Assembly: GCF_020880995.1 (NCBI RefSeq)
Contig: NZ_JAJISD010000003.1
Coordinates: 186,001 to 250,000, forward strand
Source: Reyranella aquatilis
GTDB taxonomy: Bacteria; Pseudomonadota; Alphaproteobacteria; Reyranellales; Reyranellaceae
Length of the DNA stretch: 64,000 nt
Direction: 5' to 3'
The position numbers and the translations under genes are program-made. Within the stretch, counting starts at the first letter, position 1. Each line of letters starts with the position of its first letter. Of the stretch, positions 27,340 to 36,039 are shown piece after piece. The notes beneath the pieces are model-generated. The model was not told where the DNA came from, did not search any database, and saw only the letters and a program-made list of their open reading frames with translations.

Positions 27340-27405
27340 GGCTAGGTCTCCTTGGTCGAGATGTCCCCGGCGGGATCGTCTTCGGATGGTCTATAGTGTC
27401 CGGCG

Positions 27406-28227
27406 ATGAGTCTCACCATTGCGACCTGGAACATAAACTCGGTCCGGCTGCGGATCGGAAACGTCGAACGGTTCGTGAAGTTGCGCAAGCCCGACGTGCT
27501 GTGCCTTCAGGAGACCAAGTGCCCGGACGAGTTCTTCCCGCACGAGGCCTTCGAACGGATGGGCTACACCCATCGCTTCGTGCAGGGGATGAAGGCCTAC
27601 AACGGCGTGGCGGTGCTTTCCAAGGTGCCGTTCGCCGCCGGCACCGTCCATCACCGCTGCGGCAAGGAGGACTGCCGCCATGTCGAGGTCGCGCTGGACG
27701 TCGGCGGGGACCCGATCCTTCTCGACAATCTCTACATCCCGGCCGGCGGCGACATTCCGGACCCCGATCTCAACGTGAAGTTCGCGCACAAGCTCGATTT
27801 CTATCGGGAGATGGCGGCGTGGTACGCCGAGCGAAAGCCCGGGCCGCGCGCGCGCAAGGGGCTGCGCCGGATTACGGTGGGCGATCTCAACGTGGCGCCG
27901 CTGGAGCACGACGTCTGGAGCCACAAGCAGCTCCTCAAGATCGTCTCGCACACACCGGTCGAGGTCGAGTTGTTCGGCAAGCTCCAGGCCTCGCTCGGCT
28001 GGATCGACGTGCCGCGCCGGTTCGTGCCCGAAACCGAGAAACTCTATTCCTGGTGGAGCTACCGCAACAACGACTGGCGGGTGTCCAATCGCGGGCGACG
28101 GCTGGATCATATCCTGGCCAGTCCCGCCCTTGCGGGAGCGATCCGCAGCCATCACATCGACGTGGACTTGCGCGACTGGGAGAAGGCATCGGACCATGTG
28201 CCGGTGTCCGCGACGTTCGAGGTCTAG
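27406..28227 (+). CDS. xth: exodeoxyribonuclease III
   Basis: A 273-residue apurinic/apyrimidinic endonuclease and 3' exonuclease for base excision repair. Motifs: IATWNINSVRLRI, CLQETKC (metal-binding Glu), ITVGDLNVAP, RRLDHILAS and the catalytic DHVP near the end. Length and layout are normal for the ExoIII/XthA family. It is followed by a small stress-response membrane protein 12 bases downstream. Confidence 0.95.
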   Translation: MSLTIATWNINSVRLRIGNVERFVKLRKPDVLCLQETKCPDEFFPHEAFERMGYTHRFVQGMKAYNGVAVLSKVPFAAGTVHHRCGKEDCRHVEVALDVGGDPILLDNLYIPAGGDIPDPDLNVKFAHKLDFYREMAAWYAERKPGPRARKGLRRITVGDLNVAPLEHDVWSHKQLLKIVSHTPVEVELFGKLQASLGWIDVPRRFVPETEKLYSWWSYRNNDWRVSNRGRRLDHILASPALAGAIRSHHIDVDLRDWEKASDHVPVSATFEV

Positions 28228-28239
28228 GGGGAGCCCGCC

Positions 28240-28485
28240 ATGATGCAAATCATCTTCACCATCCTGATCGGATTCGTCGTGGGTCTGCTCGCCCGCTGGA
28301 TCGGTCCGGGCGGAATCATCCAGGGCTTCTGGCTCACCGTCCTCATCGGAGTCGCGGGCTCGGTGATCGCGACCTATGGCGGTCAGGCACTCGGCCTCTA
28401 TCGTGCCGGCCAGCCGGCCGGTTTCATCGGCTCAGTCGTAGGCGCCATCGCACTGTTGGCGCTGGTCCAGCTCTTCGGCCGCTAG
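28240..28485 (+). CDS. GlsB/YeaQ/YmgE family stress-response membrane protein
   Basis: An 81-residue protein of the transglycosylase-associated family with three hydrophobic segments and the conserved FVVGLLARWIGPG and GFIGSVVGAIALL. Members respond to envelope or osmotic stress, but the molecular role is not known. It begins 12 bases after xth with a GGGGGAG ribosome-binding site, so it is probably cotranscribed. Its stop overlaps that of the convergent methyltransferase gene by 4 bases. Confidence 0.88.
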   Translation: MMQIIFTILIGFVVGLLARWIGPGGIIQGFWLTVLIGVAGSVIATYGGQALGLYRAGQPAGFIGSVVGAIALLALVQLFGR

Positions 28486-28970
28486 CGCACGCGGTAGAGA
28501 AAGTACCGGTCCTTCGGCACGCCCGGAGGATCGGGCTGGCGCTGCCAGCGCGAGACGGCGAGCGACTGGTTCGCGAGAACATAGCCGCCGGGCGCCGCGA
28601 GCCGGTCGAGTGCAGGCCCCAGCCACTTGCCCATGGCGACGTTGGCTTCGTGATCGCCGGTCCCGAGATCGGTATGGATCAGGGCCGCGGTCGGGCCGAG
28701 CCGGCGTGCCGCTTCCTCGATCGTCCGGTCGGCATCGCCGAGGAACAGGCGGTCGTCGGGCGGGATGCAGTCGGGATGGGCGGCAACCTTGCGCTCGAAC
28801 ACGTAGATGTCGCGGCCGGGAAAGAGCTCGCGCAGATGGTCGTAGGTGCGGCCGTTGCCCAGCCCGACTTCGAGAAGGGGGCCGGCGATGGCATCGATCG
28901 CGGGCTTGAGAAAGTTGAGGCAATCGCGCTGCGCCTGCATGCGCGCGATGAAACTGTCGAGACGACTCAT
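28482..28970 (-). CDS. small class I SAM-dependent methyltransferase-like protein
   Basis: A 162-residue protein with a SAM-binding-like LLEVGLGNGRTYDHLRELF, an acidic strand IYVFERKV and AALIHTDLGTGD. It lacks room for a substrate-recognition domain. I recognise the family (small methyltransferases of alphaproteobacteria) but not a function. It is the last gene downstream of the cyclic-nucleotide-binding protein and the large ABC protein; the 25-base gap suggests one transcript. Confidence 0.75.
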   Translation of the reverse strand: MSRLDSFIARMQAQRDCLNFLKPAIDAIAGPLLEVGLGNGRTYDHLRELFPGRDIYVFERKVAAHPDCIPPDDRLFLGDADRTIEEAARRLGPTAALIHTDLGTGDHEANVAMGKWLGPALDRLAAPGGYVLANQSLAVSRWQRQPDPPGVPKDRYFLYRVR

Positions 28971-28995
28971 GACGATAGGGTGACTCTCCGAACGC

Positions 28996-29445
28996 TCAGG
29001 CGGCCCTGGTGGCGGCGCGCAGCTTCTGGTTGGTGTCTTCCAGGCGGTGGGCCAGCTCTCGCATGATCTCGATCGCCATCTCGGGGAACTCCGCGACCAG
29101 GCGATAGAACATGTCCTTGGTGATCTTGAGCGTGGCGAGAGGTTCTTTCGCCTTGATCGTCGCGGTGCGCGGCACGTCGCACAGGATCGCGATCTCGCCG
29201 AAGAAGCTGTTGCGCTTCATCTCGGCCACGGTGATCTGACCGTTCGGCGTGTCGATCAGGACGTCGGCGGTGCCGCCCAGGATCACGTACATCGTGTCGC
29301 CGGGGTCTCCCTGATGACAGACTTCCTGGCCGACGCCGAAGTTCACCCGCTCGCTGGTGAAGGCCAGCAGTTTCAGTCTCGCCTGTTCGACCTTGGAGAA
29401 GATCGGCACACCCTTGAGCAGCTCAACTTCTTCGTTGAGGTTCAT
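28996..29445 (-). CDS. stand-alone cyclic-nucleotide-binding domain protein
   Basis: A 149-residue protein consisting of one CAP-like cNMP-binding domain: VCHQGDPGDTMYVILGGTADV and the phosphate-binding cassette-like FFGEIAILCDVPRTATI. The Arg of the cassette is present, so cAMP or cGMP binding is plausible. There is no DNA-binding helix-turn-helix; the C-terminus is a helix (AIEIMRELAHRLEDTNQKL) that could mediate dimerisation or contact a partner. It starts 19 bases after the large ABC protein gene, which suggests a regulatory subunit for that protein. A membrane nucleotide cyclase is encoded at 9484-10836. Confidence 0.88.
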   Translation of the reverse strand: MNLNEEVELLKGVPIFSKVEQARLKLLAFTSERVNFGVGQEVCHQGDPGDTMYVILGGTADVLIDTPNGQITVAEMKRNSFFGEIAILCDVPRTATIKAKEPLATLKITKDMFYRLVAEFPEMAIEIMRELAHRLEDTNQKLRAATRAA

Positions 29446-29464
29446 CGCGTCCTCCTCGATTCAC

Positions 29465-32185
29465 CTACGCCGATGCCATGAGCTCGGCGTAGAGCCCGCC
29501 CTTTGCCGCCAGTTCCGACGGCGATCCCTGGGCGACCACCCGGCCGCCCTGCATCACGACAATCTTCTCGAACGGCTCCGCCTGGCTCGGCCGGTTGGCA
29601 ATCCAGAATACGCCCCGGTTGCCCTCCGATGCGCCGGCCAGGATGTTGTCCCGGATGCGGTCCTGGGTGCGGCCGTCGAACATGGCGACCGCCTCGTTGA
29701 CCACCATGAGCTCGGGCCGCTTGATCAAGGCCCGGGCGATGCCGAGCTTCTGGCGCTGGCTGGCCGGCAGCCGCTTGCCGCCGACGCCGACATTGTACTC
29801 CAGGCCGACCTCGATCACCGAATCGCGCAGCCCGAGTTCGTCGAAGACCTGGGCAATCAGAGTCCCGATGCGCTCGCCGGCCTGCGCCTGTCCATAGACC
29901 AGGCGGCCGAACAGGATGTTGTCCTGCAGGGTGGCGGCGCTGTTGTAGCGCTCGAAATCGTAGAACTCGACGGCGTCGCGCAGATTGTCGGGGAGGCCTT
30001 CGGCAAACGCGCGCCGGGCGCCGAGGATGCGCTCCTCCATCGCCGCGTCGATCAGGCCGAGGCGATGGCGCGCCTCGATGTAGCGAAACGGCAGGGTCAT
30101 GAGCCGGATGCGGTCGGCCTCCGGCACCGCCTCGATGCCCTTGCCGCCCAGGCGCTGCAGCAGCAGCCGGACGTTGGGCAGCTCGTCGGCGGAGATGAAG
30201 CTGTATTGCTCGAACAGCGGATTGTCGGGCGAAAGGCCCGAGAAGAGTTCGACCATGGTCTCGGCGATGGTGAGACCCATGCGCTGCAGCTCGAGGTCGA
30301 GCCCGGTCTCCTTCAGCACCGACAGGACGTAAGGGTCGGCCGCGAGATTGTCGCCGTCGAACTGCTTGCCGAGCGCGGTGCCGAACAGCAGGTTTTCCGC
30401 CACCGACAGGTTCTTGTTGTAGTGATCCTTGTTGAACGGCTCGACCAGGCCCGCGTAGGTGCCGTCCTGCAGGTGCTCGTGCAGCGTATGGCGCGCCTTC
30501 AGGATTTTCTCCGCGAGGTCGGGCCGCAGCTTGGCATCGACCGTGCCGCGCAGACCCAGCGAATAGATGTCCTCGTCGAGCTCGACCTGCTTCAGCACAC
30601 GCACCATGCAGGGCAGAAGGTCGGCCGGCCCGGTGGCGCCCGCGAGTTCGTAGTCGACCCAGTCGGCGTTGGGGTCGAAGGCGGGATTTCCGGCCCGCTC
30701 CGACTCCTTCCAGAAGCTTTCGCGCAAGGCCCGCGTCGCCTCGTCATAGGTCGCCGGTGCCACCGGGCGCAGCTTGAGTCCGAATAGCAGATTGTCGCGG
30801 ACAGAAACGGGGAACAGGTAGGTGTCCTGGCCGACATAGGCCAGCCGCGCACCGATGATGTACTCGGGCAGCTGGAAGAAGTCCTTGCCGTCGATTCGAA
30901 TGGAGCCGCTGGCGGGCAGCGTCTGCCGCGCCAGCACATAGCCCAGGACTTCCTTGCCCGAGCCCGATCCCCCGATCACCGCCACGCGGCCGTTTGTCGG
31001 CACGGTCAGGGAAAGGCTGTCGAGCTGCTTGACCCGGCCATCCTCGGAAACGACCACGCCCGCCAGCGCCAGCTCCTTGCCGAGCGGCGGCGGCGGGCCT
31101 TCGGGGATCACCTGCAGTTCCGGCGGCATCATGCCCTCGGGCTGGAACTGATCGATGACCTGCTCGTACTTGATCTGCACGTCCTGGCGCTGCTGGTCCC
31201 AGTCGATCAGTTCCTTGATCGGCGAAGGCAGGTCCTTGTAGGCAAGAAGCACGCCGACGACCGCGCCCACGTCCATGTGTCCCGTGATCGCGAAGTAGCC
31301 ACCGATCAGGTAGATCGCGAAGGGCGTCGCCTGCGACAGGATGTTGTTCCAGAACTTGGCGACGAACTTCTTCTGGTAGAGGTCGAAGCGGATCTTGAAG
31401 ATCCGGCCCAGCCGCTCGGAAATGTCGGCGCGCTCGTAGTTGGCGGCGCCGTGGATGTGGATCTCGTGCACGCCGTCGGCCGTCTCGGCGATGCGGCCGG
31501 CAAGCTGGCGGGCCGAGATCTGGCGCTCGCGCCCCAGCACGAGCACGGGCCGGCGCAGCCGCGGGATGATGGCCATCTGTGCCGCCAGCAGGACGATCAC
31601 GATGATCCCGAGCAGCCAGTTCTGCATCATGATGAAGATGATGGCGGTGAGCGCCTGGCCGCCGAGGAACATCGGCTGCACGAAGGCATCGCCGATGAAG
31701 CCGCCGAGCGGCTCGACCTCGTCCTTCACCATGGTCGCCAGTTCGGCCTGCTTGACCTTGCGGAAGTGCGCGGGAGGAAAGCGCAGGATACGATCGTAGA
31801 GTTCGTATCGCAGGCGGCGCAGCATGCGCTCGCCCATGCGGCCCTTCTGGGTGTTGATCGTCTTCTTGAAGAGACCGTTAACGACGACCGCGCCCAGGAA
31901 GACGAAACTCATGACCACCAGGTACTGGAGCTGGTCGACCTGGAAGCCGTCGAAGAAGCGGATGACCTTGCCCGGGAAGATGGCGGTCAGGTCCAGTTCC
32001 CAGACCAGGAACGGGATGGTCTTGCTGTCCTTGAACGCGTTGCCTTGAATACCGTTGTTGATGACCGACTTGGGCACGGTCAACGACATGAAGTAGAAAA
32101 TCTGGGCGAGGACCACCAGCAGCAGGATCACGACCTGTTCAGGCCGGCTGTGCCGCCAGATGTAGGAGAAAAGGCTGCGTTCCAT
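29465..32185 (-). CDS. ABC exporter-like protein with degenerate, internally duplicated nucleotide-binding domain
   Basis: A 906-residue protein. Residues 1-330 form a type-I exporter membrane domain with about six helices. The nucleotide-binding domain starts near 370, but key motifs are altered. Walker A is GGSGSGKE (405-412, Glu instead of Ser/Thr). The Q-loop GQDTYLF (452-458) is kept. The signature position reads LPASQRQK (806-813) instead of LSGGQ. Walker B is LMVVNEAVAMFD (826-837, Asn for Asp). The H-loop is IANRPS (no His). Between Q-loop and signature about 285 extra residues hold a repeat of the helical subdomain: 559-602 aligns with 718-760, and the xNLLFG motif occurs three times (465-469, 598-602, 756-760). 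ATP hydrolysis is therefore doubtful. The next gene encodes a cyclic-nucleotide-binding protein. Confidence 0.9.
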   Translation of the reverse strand: MERSLFSYIWRHSRPEQVVILLLVVLAQIFYFMSLTVPKSVINNGIQGNAFKDSKTIPFLVWELDLTAIFPGKVIRFFDGFQVDQLQYLVVMSFVFLGAVVVNGLFKKTINTQKGRMGERMLRRLRYELYDRILRFPPAHFRKVKQAELATMVKDEVEPLGGFIGDAFVQPMFLGGQALTAIIFIMMQNWLLGIIVIVLLAAQMAIIPRLRRPVLVLGRERQISARQLAGRIAETADGVHEIHIHGAANYERADISERLGRIFKIRFDLYQKKFVAKFWNNILSQATPFAIYLIGGYFAITGHMDVGAVVGVLLAYKDLPSPIKELIDWDQQRQDVQIKYEQVIDQFQPEGMMPPELQVIPEGPPPPLGKELALAGVVVSEDGRVKQLDSLSLTVPTNGRVAVIGGSGSGKEVLGYVLARQTLPASGSIRIDGKDFFQLPEYIIGARLAYVGQDTYLFPVSVRDNLLFGLKLRPVAPATYDEATRALRESFWKESERAGNPAFDPNADWVDYELAGATGPADLLPCMVRVLKQVELDEDIYSLGLRGTVDAKLRPDLAEKILKARHTLHEHLQDGTYAGLVEPFNKDHYNKNLSVAENLLFGTALGKQFDGDNLAADPYVLSVLKETGLDLELQRMGLTIAETMVELFSGLSPDNPLFEQYSFISADELPNVRLLLQRLGGKGIEAVPEADRIRLMTLPFRYIEARHRLGLIDAAMEERILGARRAFAEGLPDNLRDAVEFYDFERYNSAATLQDNILFGRLVYGQAQAGERIGTLIAQVFDELGLRDSVIEVGLEYNVGVGGKRLPASQRQKLGIARALIKRPELMVVNEAVAMFDGRTQDRIRDNILAGASEGNRGVFWIANRPSQAEPFEKIVVMQGGRVVAQGSPSELAAKGGLYAELMASA

Positions 32186-32355
32186 AAATCCTGCGTCGCC
32201 GCGATCTCGTCACCCCTATAGGCGATCAGTCCCTTGATTACATTAGATATTTGCCGGGTTGCCGCACCGGGGGTTCGCGGCACCCCCGGCTTGTGGCATA
32301 GTCCGGCCGTCGTTCACCGGTCGGGGCAATAGCCGCTTCGGCGAGGGAGAGGCCA

Positions 32356-33633
32356 ATGCCCGCCAGCACCCGGTCCAAGCGTGTGCTTCTTTACAGCCAC
32401 GATTCCTTCGGCCTTGGCCATGTGAGTCGCTGCCGCACGATCGCCAACGCGATCGTCGAAGCGGATCAGTCGGTATCCGTGCTCATCCTGTCCGGGTCCC
32501 CTGTCGTGGGGTCCTACGAGTTCCGTTCGGGTGTCGACTTCGTCCGTATCCCGGGCGTCGTGAAGATCGAAACCGGCGAATACGATTCGGCCAATCTCCG
32601 CATGAACGTCGAGCATACGCTCGAGATGCGAACCCGTATCATCCGCGACACCGCCGACATCTACCGGCCCGATCTCTTCATCGTCGACAAGGAGCCGCTC
32701 GGCCTGCGCGGCGAAGTCGGGCCGGCGCTGCGGTTGCTGAAGGAGCGGGGTACCCCACTGGTGCTCGGCCTGCGCGACGTGATGGATGATCCCGCCCAGC
32801 TCGCCAAGGAATGGGAGCGCAAGAACGTCGTTCCGGCGCTGCGCGATCTCTACGACGAGATCTGGGTCTACGGCCTGCCGCAGATCAACAAGCCGCTGAC
32901 CGGCATCGACGTGCCGCCGTCGGTCCGGCACAAGATGGTCTATACCGGCTATCTGCGGCGCGAGCTGCCGTTGCACGGCGACGTGCCGCACGAGATGGAG
33001 GAGATCGACGGTCCCTTCATCCTGGTTACGCCCGGCGGCGGCGGCGACGGTGTCGAGCTGGTCGACTGGGTGCTGGCCGCCTACGAGACCGATCCGAACA
33101 TTCCCTACGGGGCCGTCATCGTGTTCGGCCCGTTCATGTCGGCGACCGCGCGCGAGGCCTTCAAGGAACGCGCGGCGAAGTTCCCGAACATCCGCACGCT
33201 CACCTTCACCAACAATCTCGGCGCCCTGATGCAGAAGGCGGCCGGTGTCGTTGCCATGGGCGGTTACAACACCTTCTGCGAAATCCTGTCGTTCGACAAA
33301 CGCGCGATCATCGTGCCGCGCACCCGGCCGCGCCTCGAACAGTTCATCCGGGCCCGCGCCGCCCGCAACATCGGCCTGGTGGAAATGCTCGACGCCGGAC
33401 GCGGCCGCGCGCCCCAGGCGATGGCGACCGCCCTGCGTCACCTGCCGCAGCAGGGGCTGCCGAGCGATGTCGTTGTCCCCGGGCTGCTCGACGGGCTGCG
33501 CAGCGTCTGGCGCCTCGTGTCCAAGCAGCTTTCCCATCCGCATCGGGGCCCAGCCTCGCTCGAGAGCGCGCCCCAGGGCGGCGAACTTGCCTCCGCGGAC
33601 CCGGTGCCGTTGCCGGGACGCGCGCGGACCTGA
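32356..33633 (+). CDS. glycosyltransferase, GT28/MurG-like fold
   Basis: A 425-residue protein opening with KRVLLYSHDSFGLGHVSRC, a Gly-rich nucleotide-sugar transferase N-terminus, and closing with a MurG-like donor-site block VVAMGGYNTFCEILSFDKRA. It is alignable in layout with the shorter protein at 36626-37774, so the cluster has two members of this family. Donor and acceptor sugars are unknown. It starts the glycosyl cluster, divergent from the large ABC protein gene; the next gene begins 13 bases downstream. Confidence 0.85.
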   Translation: MPASTRSKRVLLYSHDSFGLGHVSRCRTIANAIVEADQSVSVLILSGSPVVGSYEFRSGVDFVRIPGVVKIETGEYDSANLRMNVEHTLEMRTRIIRDTADIYRPDLFIVDKEPLGLRGEVGPALRLLKERGTPLVLGLRDVMDDPAQLAKEWERKNVVPALRDLYDEIWVYGLPQINKPLTGIDVPPSVRHKMVYTGYLRRELPLHGDVPHEMEEIDGPFILVTPGGGGDGVELVDWVLAAYETDPNIPYGAVIVFGPFMSATAREAFKERAAKFPNIRTLTFTNNLGALMQKAAGVVAMGGYNTFCEILSFDKRAIIVPRTRPRLEQFIRARAARNIGLVEMLDAGRGRAPQAMATALRHLPQQGLPSDVVVPGLLDGLRSVWRLVSKQLSHPHRGPASLESAPQGGELASADPVPLPGRART

Positions 33634-33646
33634 TCTTCGGCCATCG

Positions 33647-34921
33647 ATGTCGCAAACGGGCGGGGCAAATGTCGCGGTCATCCTGAAGGGCTGGCCGCGT
33701 CTCTCGGAGACTTTCATCGCCCAGGAGATCGCGGGTCTCGAGGCGCGCGGCATCGCCCTCGAGCTCTGGTCGATGCGGCGGCCGACCGACAAGGCGCGCC
33801 ATCCGGTCCACGATCGGGTGCGCGGCCGGGTCACCTACCTGCCCGAGTATCTCAAGGACGAGCCGGGGCGCGTCTTCACGGCGTGGCTGAAGGCGCGTCG
33901 GCTGCCGGGCTACGCCGCTGCGCGCGCCAAATTCCACGCCGACCTGGAACGCGACCGCACGTCGAACCGTGTCCGCCGCTGGGGCCAGGCGCTGGTGCTG
34001 GCCGCCGAACTGCCACCGAGCATCGAGCGACTCTACGCGCACTTCCTGCATACGCCTGCGTCCGTCACGCGCTACGCCGCCACGATGCGCGGCCTGCCGT
34101 GGAGCGTTTCCGCTCACGCCAAGGACATCTGGACCAGCGACGACTGGGATGCCCGCGAGAAGCTGGACGATTGCGACTGGCTCGTGACGTGCACCAACGT
34201 GGGCCTGCAGCGGCTGAAGGAACTGGCCGCGGACCCGGCGAAGCTGCGGCTCGTCTATCACGGACTCGATTTCGCCCATCTGCCGGCGCCCCCGCCCGCT
34301 CGGCCGCCGCGCGACGGATCGGATCCCCGCGATCCGGTCGTGATCCTGTCGGTCGGTCGCAAGGTCGAGAAGAAGGGCTACGACGACCTCCTCGATGCCC
34401 TGGCTTCGCTGCCAGCCGACCTGCACTGGTGCTTCGAGCATGTCGGCGCGGGAAGCCTCTCCGATGCGCTGAAGGCGCGGGCCGCGTCACTGGGCATCGC
34501 CGATCGCTGCGTTTGGCACGGCGGCCAGCCGCAGAAGCAAGTGTTCGCGGCGCTGGCACGCGCCGACCTTTTCGTGCTGGCGAGCAAGAAGGCCGCCGAC
34601 GGCGACCAGGACGGCCTGCCCAACGTGCTGATGGAAGCCGCCCACCAGGGTCTGCCGTTGGTGTCGACGCAGGCGGCGGCCATCGGCGAGTTCATCGAGG
34701 ACGGCAGGACCGGCCTGCTCGTGCCGCCGGCGGCGCCGCGTGAACTCGGGCTCGCGCTCGGCCGAATGATCGTCGATCCGGCCCTGCGCCAGCTTCTGGC
34801 GCAACGTGCCGGCGAGGTCGTTCGCACGCGCTTTTCCTACGAAGCCGGTGTCGAATGGATCGCCTCCGCACTGCGGGGCCAGCGGAGCGAAAGCACCGTC
34901 GCCGCGCGCGCCGCGGAGTAG
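33647..34921 (+). CDS. GT4-family glycosyltransferase
   Basis: A 424-residue GT-B enzyme. It starts MSQTGGANVAVILKGWPRLS at 33647, although the frame is open from 33245 inside the upstream gene. The C-terminal half has VVILSVGRKVEKKGYDDLLD and the donor-site block DGLPNVLMEAAHQGLPLVST with the EX7E-type glutamates of retaining GT4 enzymes. RLSETFIAQEI near the start is seen in colanic-acid-type and similar exopolysaccharide transferases. Product unknown. It is 2 bases from the next glycosyltransferase gene. Confidence 0.88.
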   Translation: MSQTGGANVAVILKGWPRLSETFIAQEIAGLEARGIALELWSMRRPTDKARHPVHDRVRGRVTYLPEYLKDEPGRVFTAWLKARRLPGYAAARAKFHADLERDRTSNRVRRWGQALVLAAELPPSIERLYAHFLHTPASVTRYAATMRGLPWSVSAHAKDIWTSDDWDAREKLDDCDWLVTCTNVGLQRLKELAADPAKLRLVYHGLDFAHLPAPPPARPPRDGSDPRDPVVILSVGRKVEKKGYDDLLDALASLPADLHWCFEHVGAGSLSDALKARAASLGIADRCVWHGGQPQKQVFAALARADLFVLASKKAADGDQDGLPNVLMEAAHQGLPLVSTQAAAIGEFIEDGRTGLLVPPAAPRELGLALGRMIVDPALRQLLAQRAGEVVRTRFSYEAGVEWIASALRGQRSESTVAARAAE

Positions 34922-34923
34922 TC

Positions 34924-36039
34924 ATGCGCGTGCTGATGCACACGCCGCTGAAGGCGCCCGACCATCCCCTGCCGTCGGGCGACCGCGAGATGGCGCGCGG
35001 GCTGGTTCGGCTCCTCGAACGCCTCGACCACGAGGTTCTGATGCCGCAAGCCAGCCGGGTCGCACCGGGCGCGCCGCCTGTCGCCACGCATCTCGCGCTG
35101 GAGAGACGGGCAAGAGCGCAGGCGGCGCGACTGATCGCGCGCTGGCGGGCGCTGCCGGCGCATCATCCGGAGCGCTTCGACCTCTGGTTCACCTATCACT
35201 GCTACTATCGCAAGCCCGACTGGCTCGGCCCCCTGGTGACACGCGCGCTGGGTATTCCCTACGTGATCGTCGAGGCCTCGCATGCGCCGCGGCGCGCCCA
35301 GGGGCCGACGCGGATCGGCCATCGCGCTGTCGAACGCGCCCTGGCGGCAGCGGATCTGGTGCTGACCGTCAATCCGCGCGACGTGCCCGGCGTGAAGGCG
35401 CGGCTGCGACCCGGCGCCCGCCAGGTCTGGCTGCCGCCTTTCATAGACGTGGCGCCCTTCCGTGTTCCCGCGCGCCGCGACCCGGCGCGGGCCCCGTTGC
35501 TGCTGAGCGTCGGCATGATGCGTACGCGCGACAAACTCGACTCCTATCGCGTCCTGGCGCATGCCTTCGGCTTGCTGAAGGACAGCGCGTGGCGGGCTTT
35601 GCTGGTGGGCGACGGCCCGGCCCGGCCGGAGATCGAAGCCCTGATGGCACCGTTCGGCGAGCGCGTGCGCTTCGCCGGCGCCGTGCCGCACGGCGAGTTG
35701 CCGTCGCTTTACGCATCGGCGGACCTTTACCTTTGGCCGGCAATCAACGAAGCCTACGGGATGGCCTTTCTCGAAGCGCAGGCGGCCGGCCTGCCGGTCG
35801 TCGCCGGCCGCACGGGAGGCGTTCCGGCCGTTGTCGCCGACGGCATCAGCGGTCTTCTGACGCCGATCGGCGATGCCGCCGCCTTTGCCGCCGCCGTGAA
35901 GCGCCTGCTCCAGGCGCCGGACGAGCGGGCACGTCTCGGTGCCGCTGCCGCCGCGCGCGTGGCCGCCCATCACGATGAACGCGCGGCCGCCCAGGCGCTC
36001 GCATCGGCACTGGCGACGGTGCGGGGCCTGCCGCGATGA
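34924..36039 (+). CDS. GT4-family glycosyltransferase
   Basis: A 371-residue GT-B enzyme beginning MRVLMHTPLKAPDHPLPSGD. The donor domain has LLSVGMMRTRDKLDSYRVLA and WPAINEAYGMAFLEAQAAGL with the conserved glutamate pair. The start at 34924 lies 2 bases after the upstream stop; the open frame before it lies inside the upstream gene. The stop overlaps the phosphatase start by ATGA. Substrate unknown; by context it works on the same glycan as its neighbours. Confidence 0.88.
   Translation: MRVLMHTPLKAPDHPLPSGDREMARGLVRLLERLDHEVLMPQASRVAPGAPPVATHLALERRARAQAARLIARWRALPAHHPERFDLWFTYHCYYRKPDWLGPLVTRALGIPYVIVEASHAPRRAQGPTRIGHRAVERALAAADLVLTVNPRDVPGVKARLRPGARQVWLPPFIDVAPFRVPARRDPARAPLLLSVGMMRTRDKLDSYRVLAHAFGLLKDSAWRALLVGDGPARPEIEALMAPFGERVRFAGAVPHGELPSLYASADLYLWPAINEAYGMAFLEAQAAGLPVVAGRTGGVPAVVADGISGLLTPIGDAAAFAAAVKRLLQAPDERARLGAAAAARVAAHHDERAAAQALASALATVRGLPR

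Noticed and set aside
29357..30787. 476-residue plus-strand open frame
   Set aside because: Antisense to the large ABC protein; composition typical of a shadow frame in GC-rich DNA.
29465..32185. frameshifted or mis-assembled ABC gene
   Set aside because: The frame is continuous over 906 codons with even composition, and the extra segment is an orderly internal duplication, so an assembly artefact is unlikely, though not excluded.
34806..35978. 390-residue plus-strand open frame rich in Arg and Ala
   Set aside because: Alternate frame of the GT4 gene at 34924-36039, which has the conserved donor-site residues.
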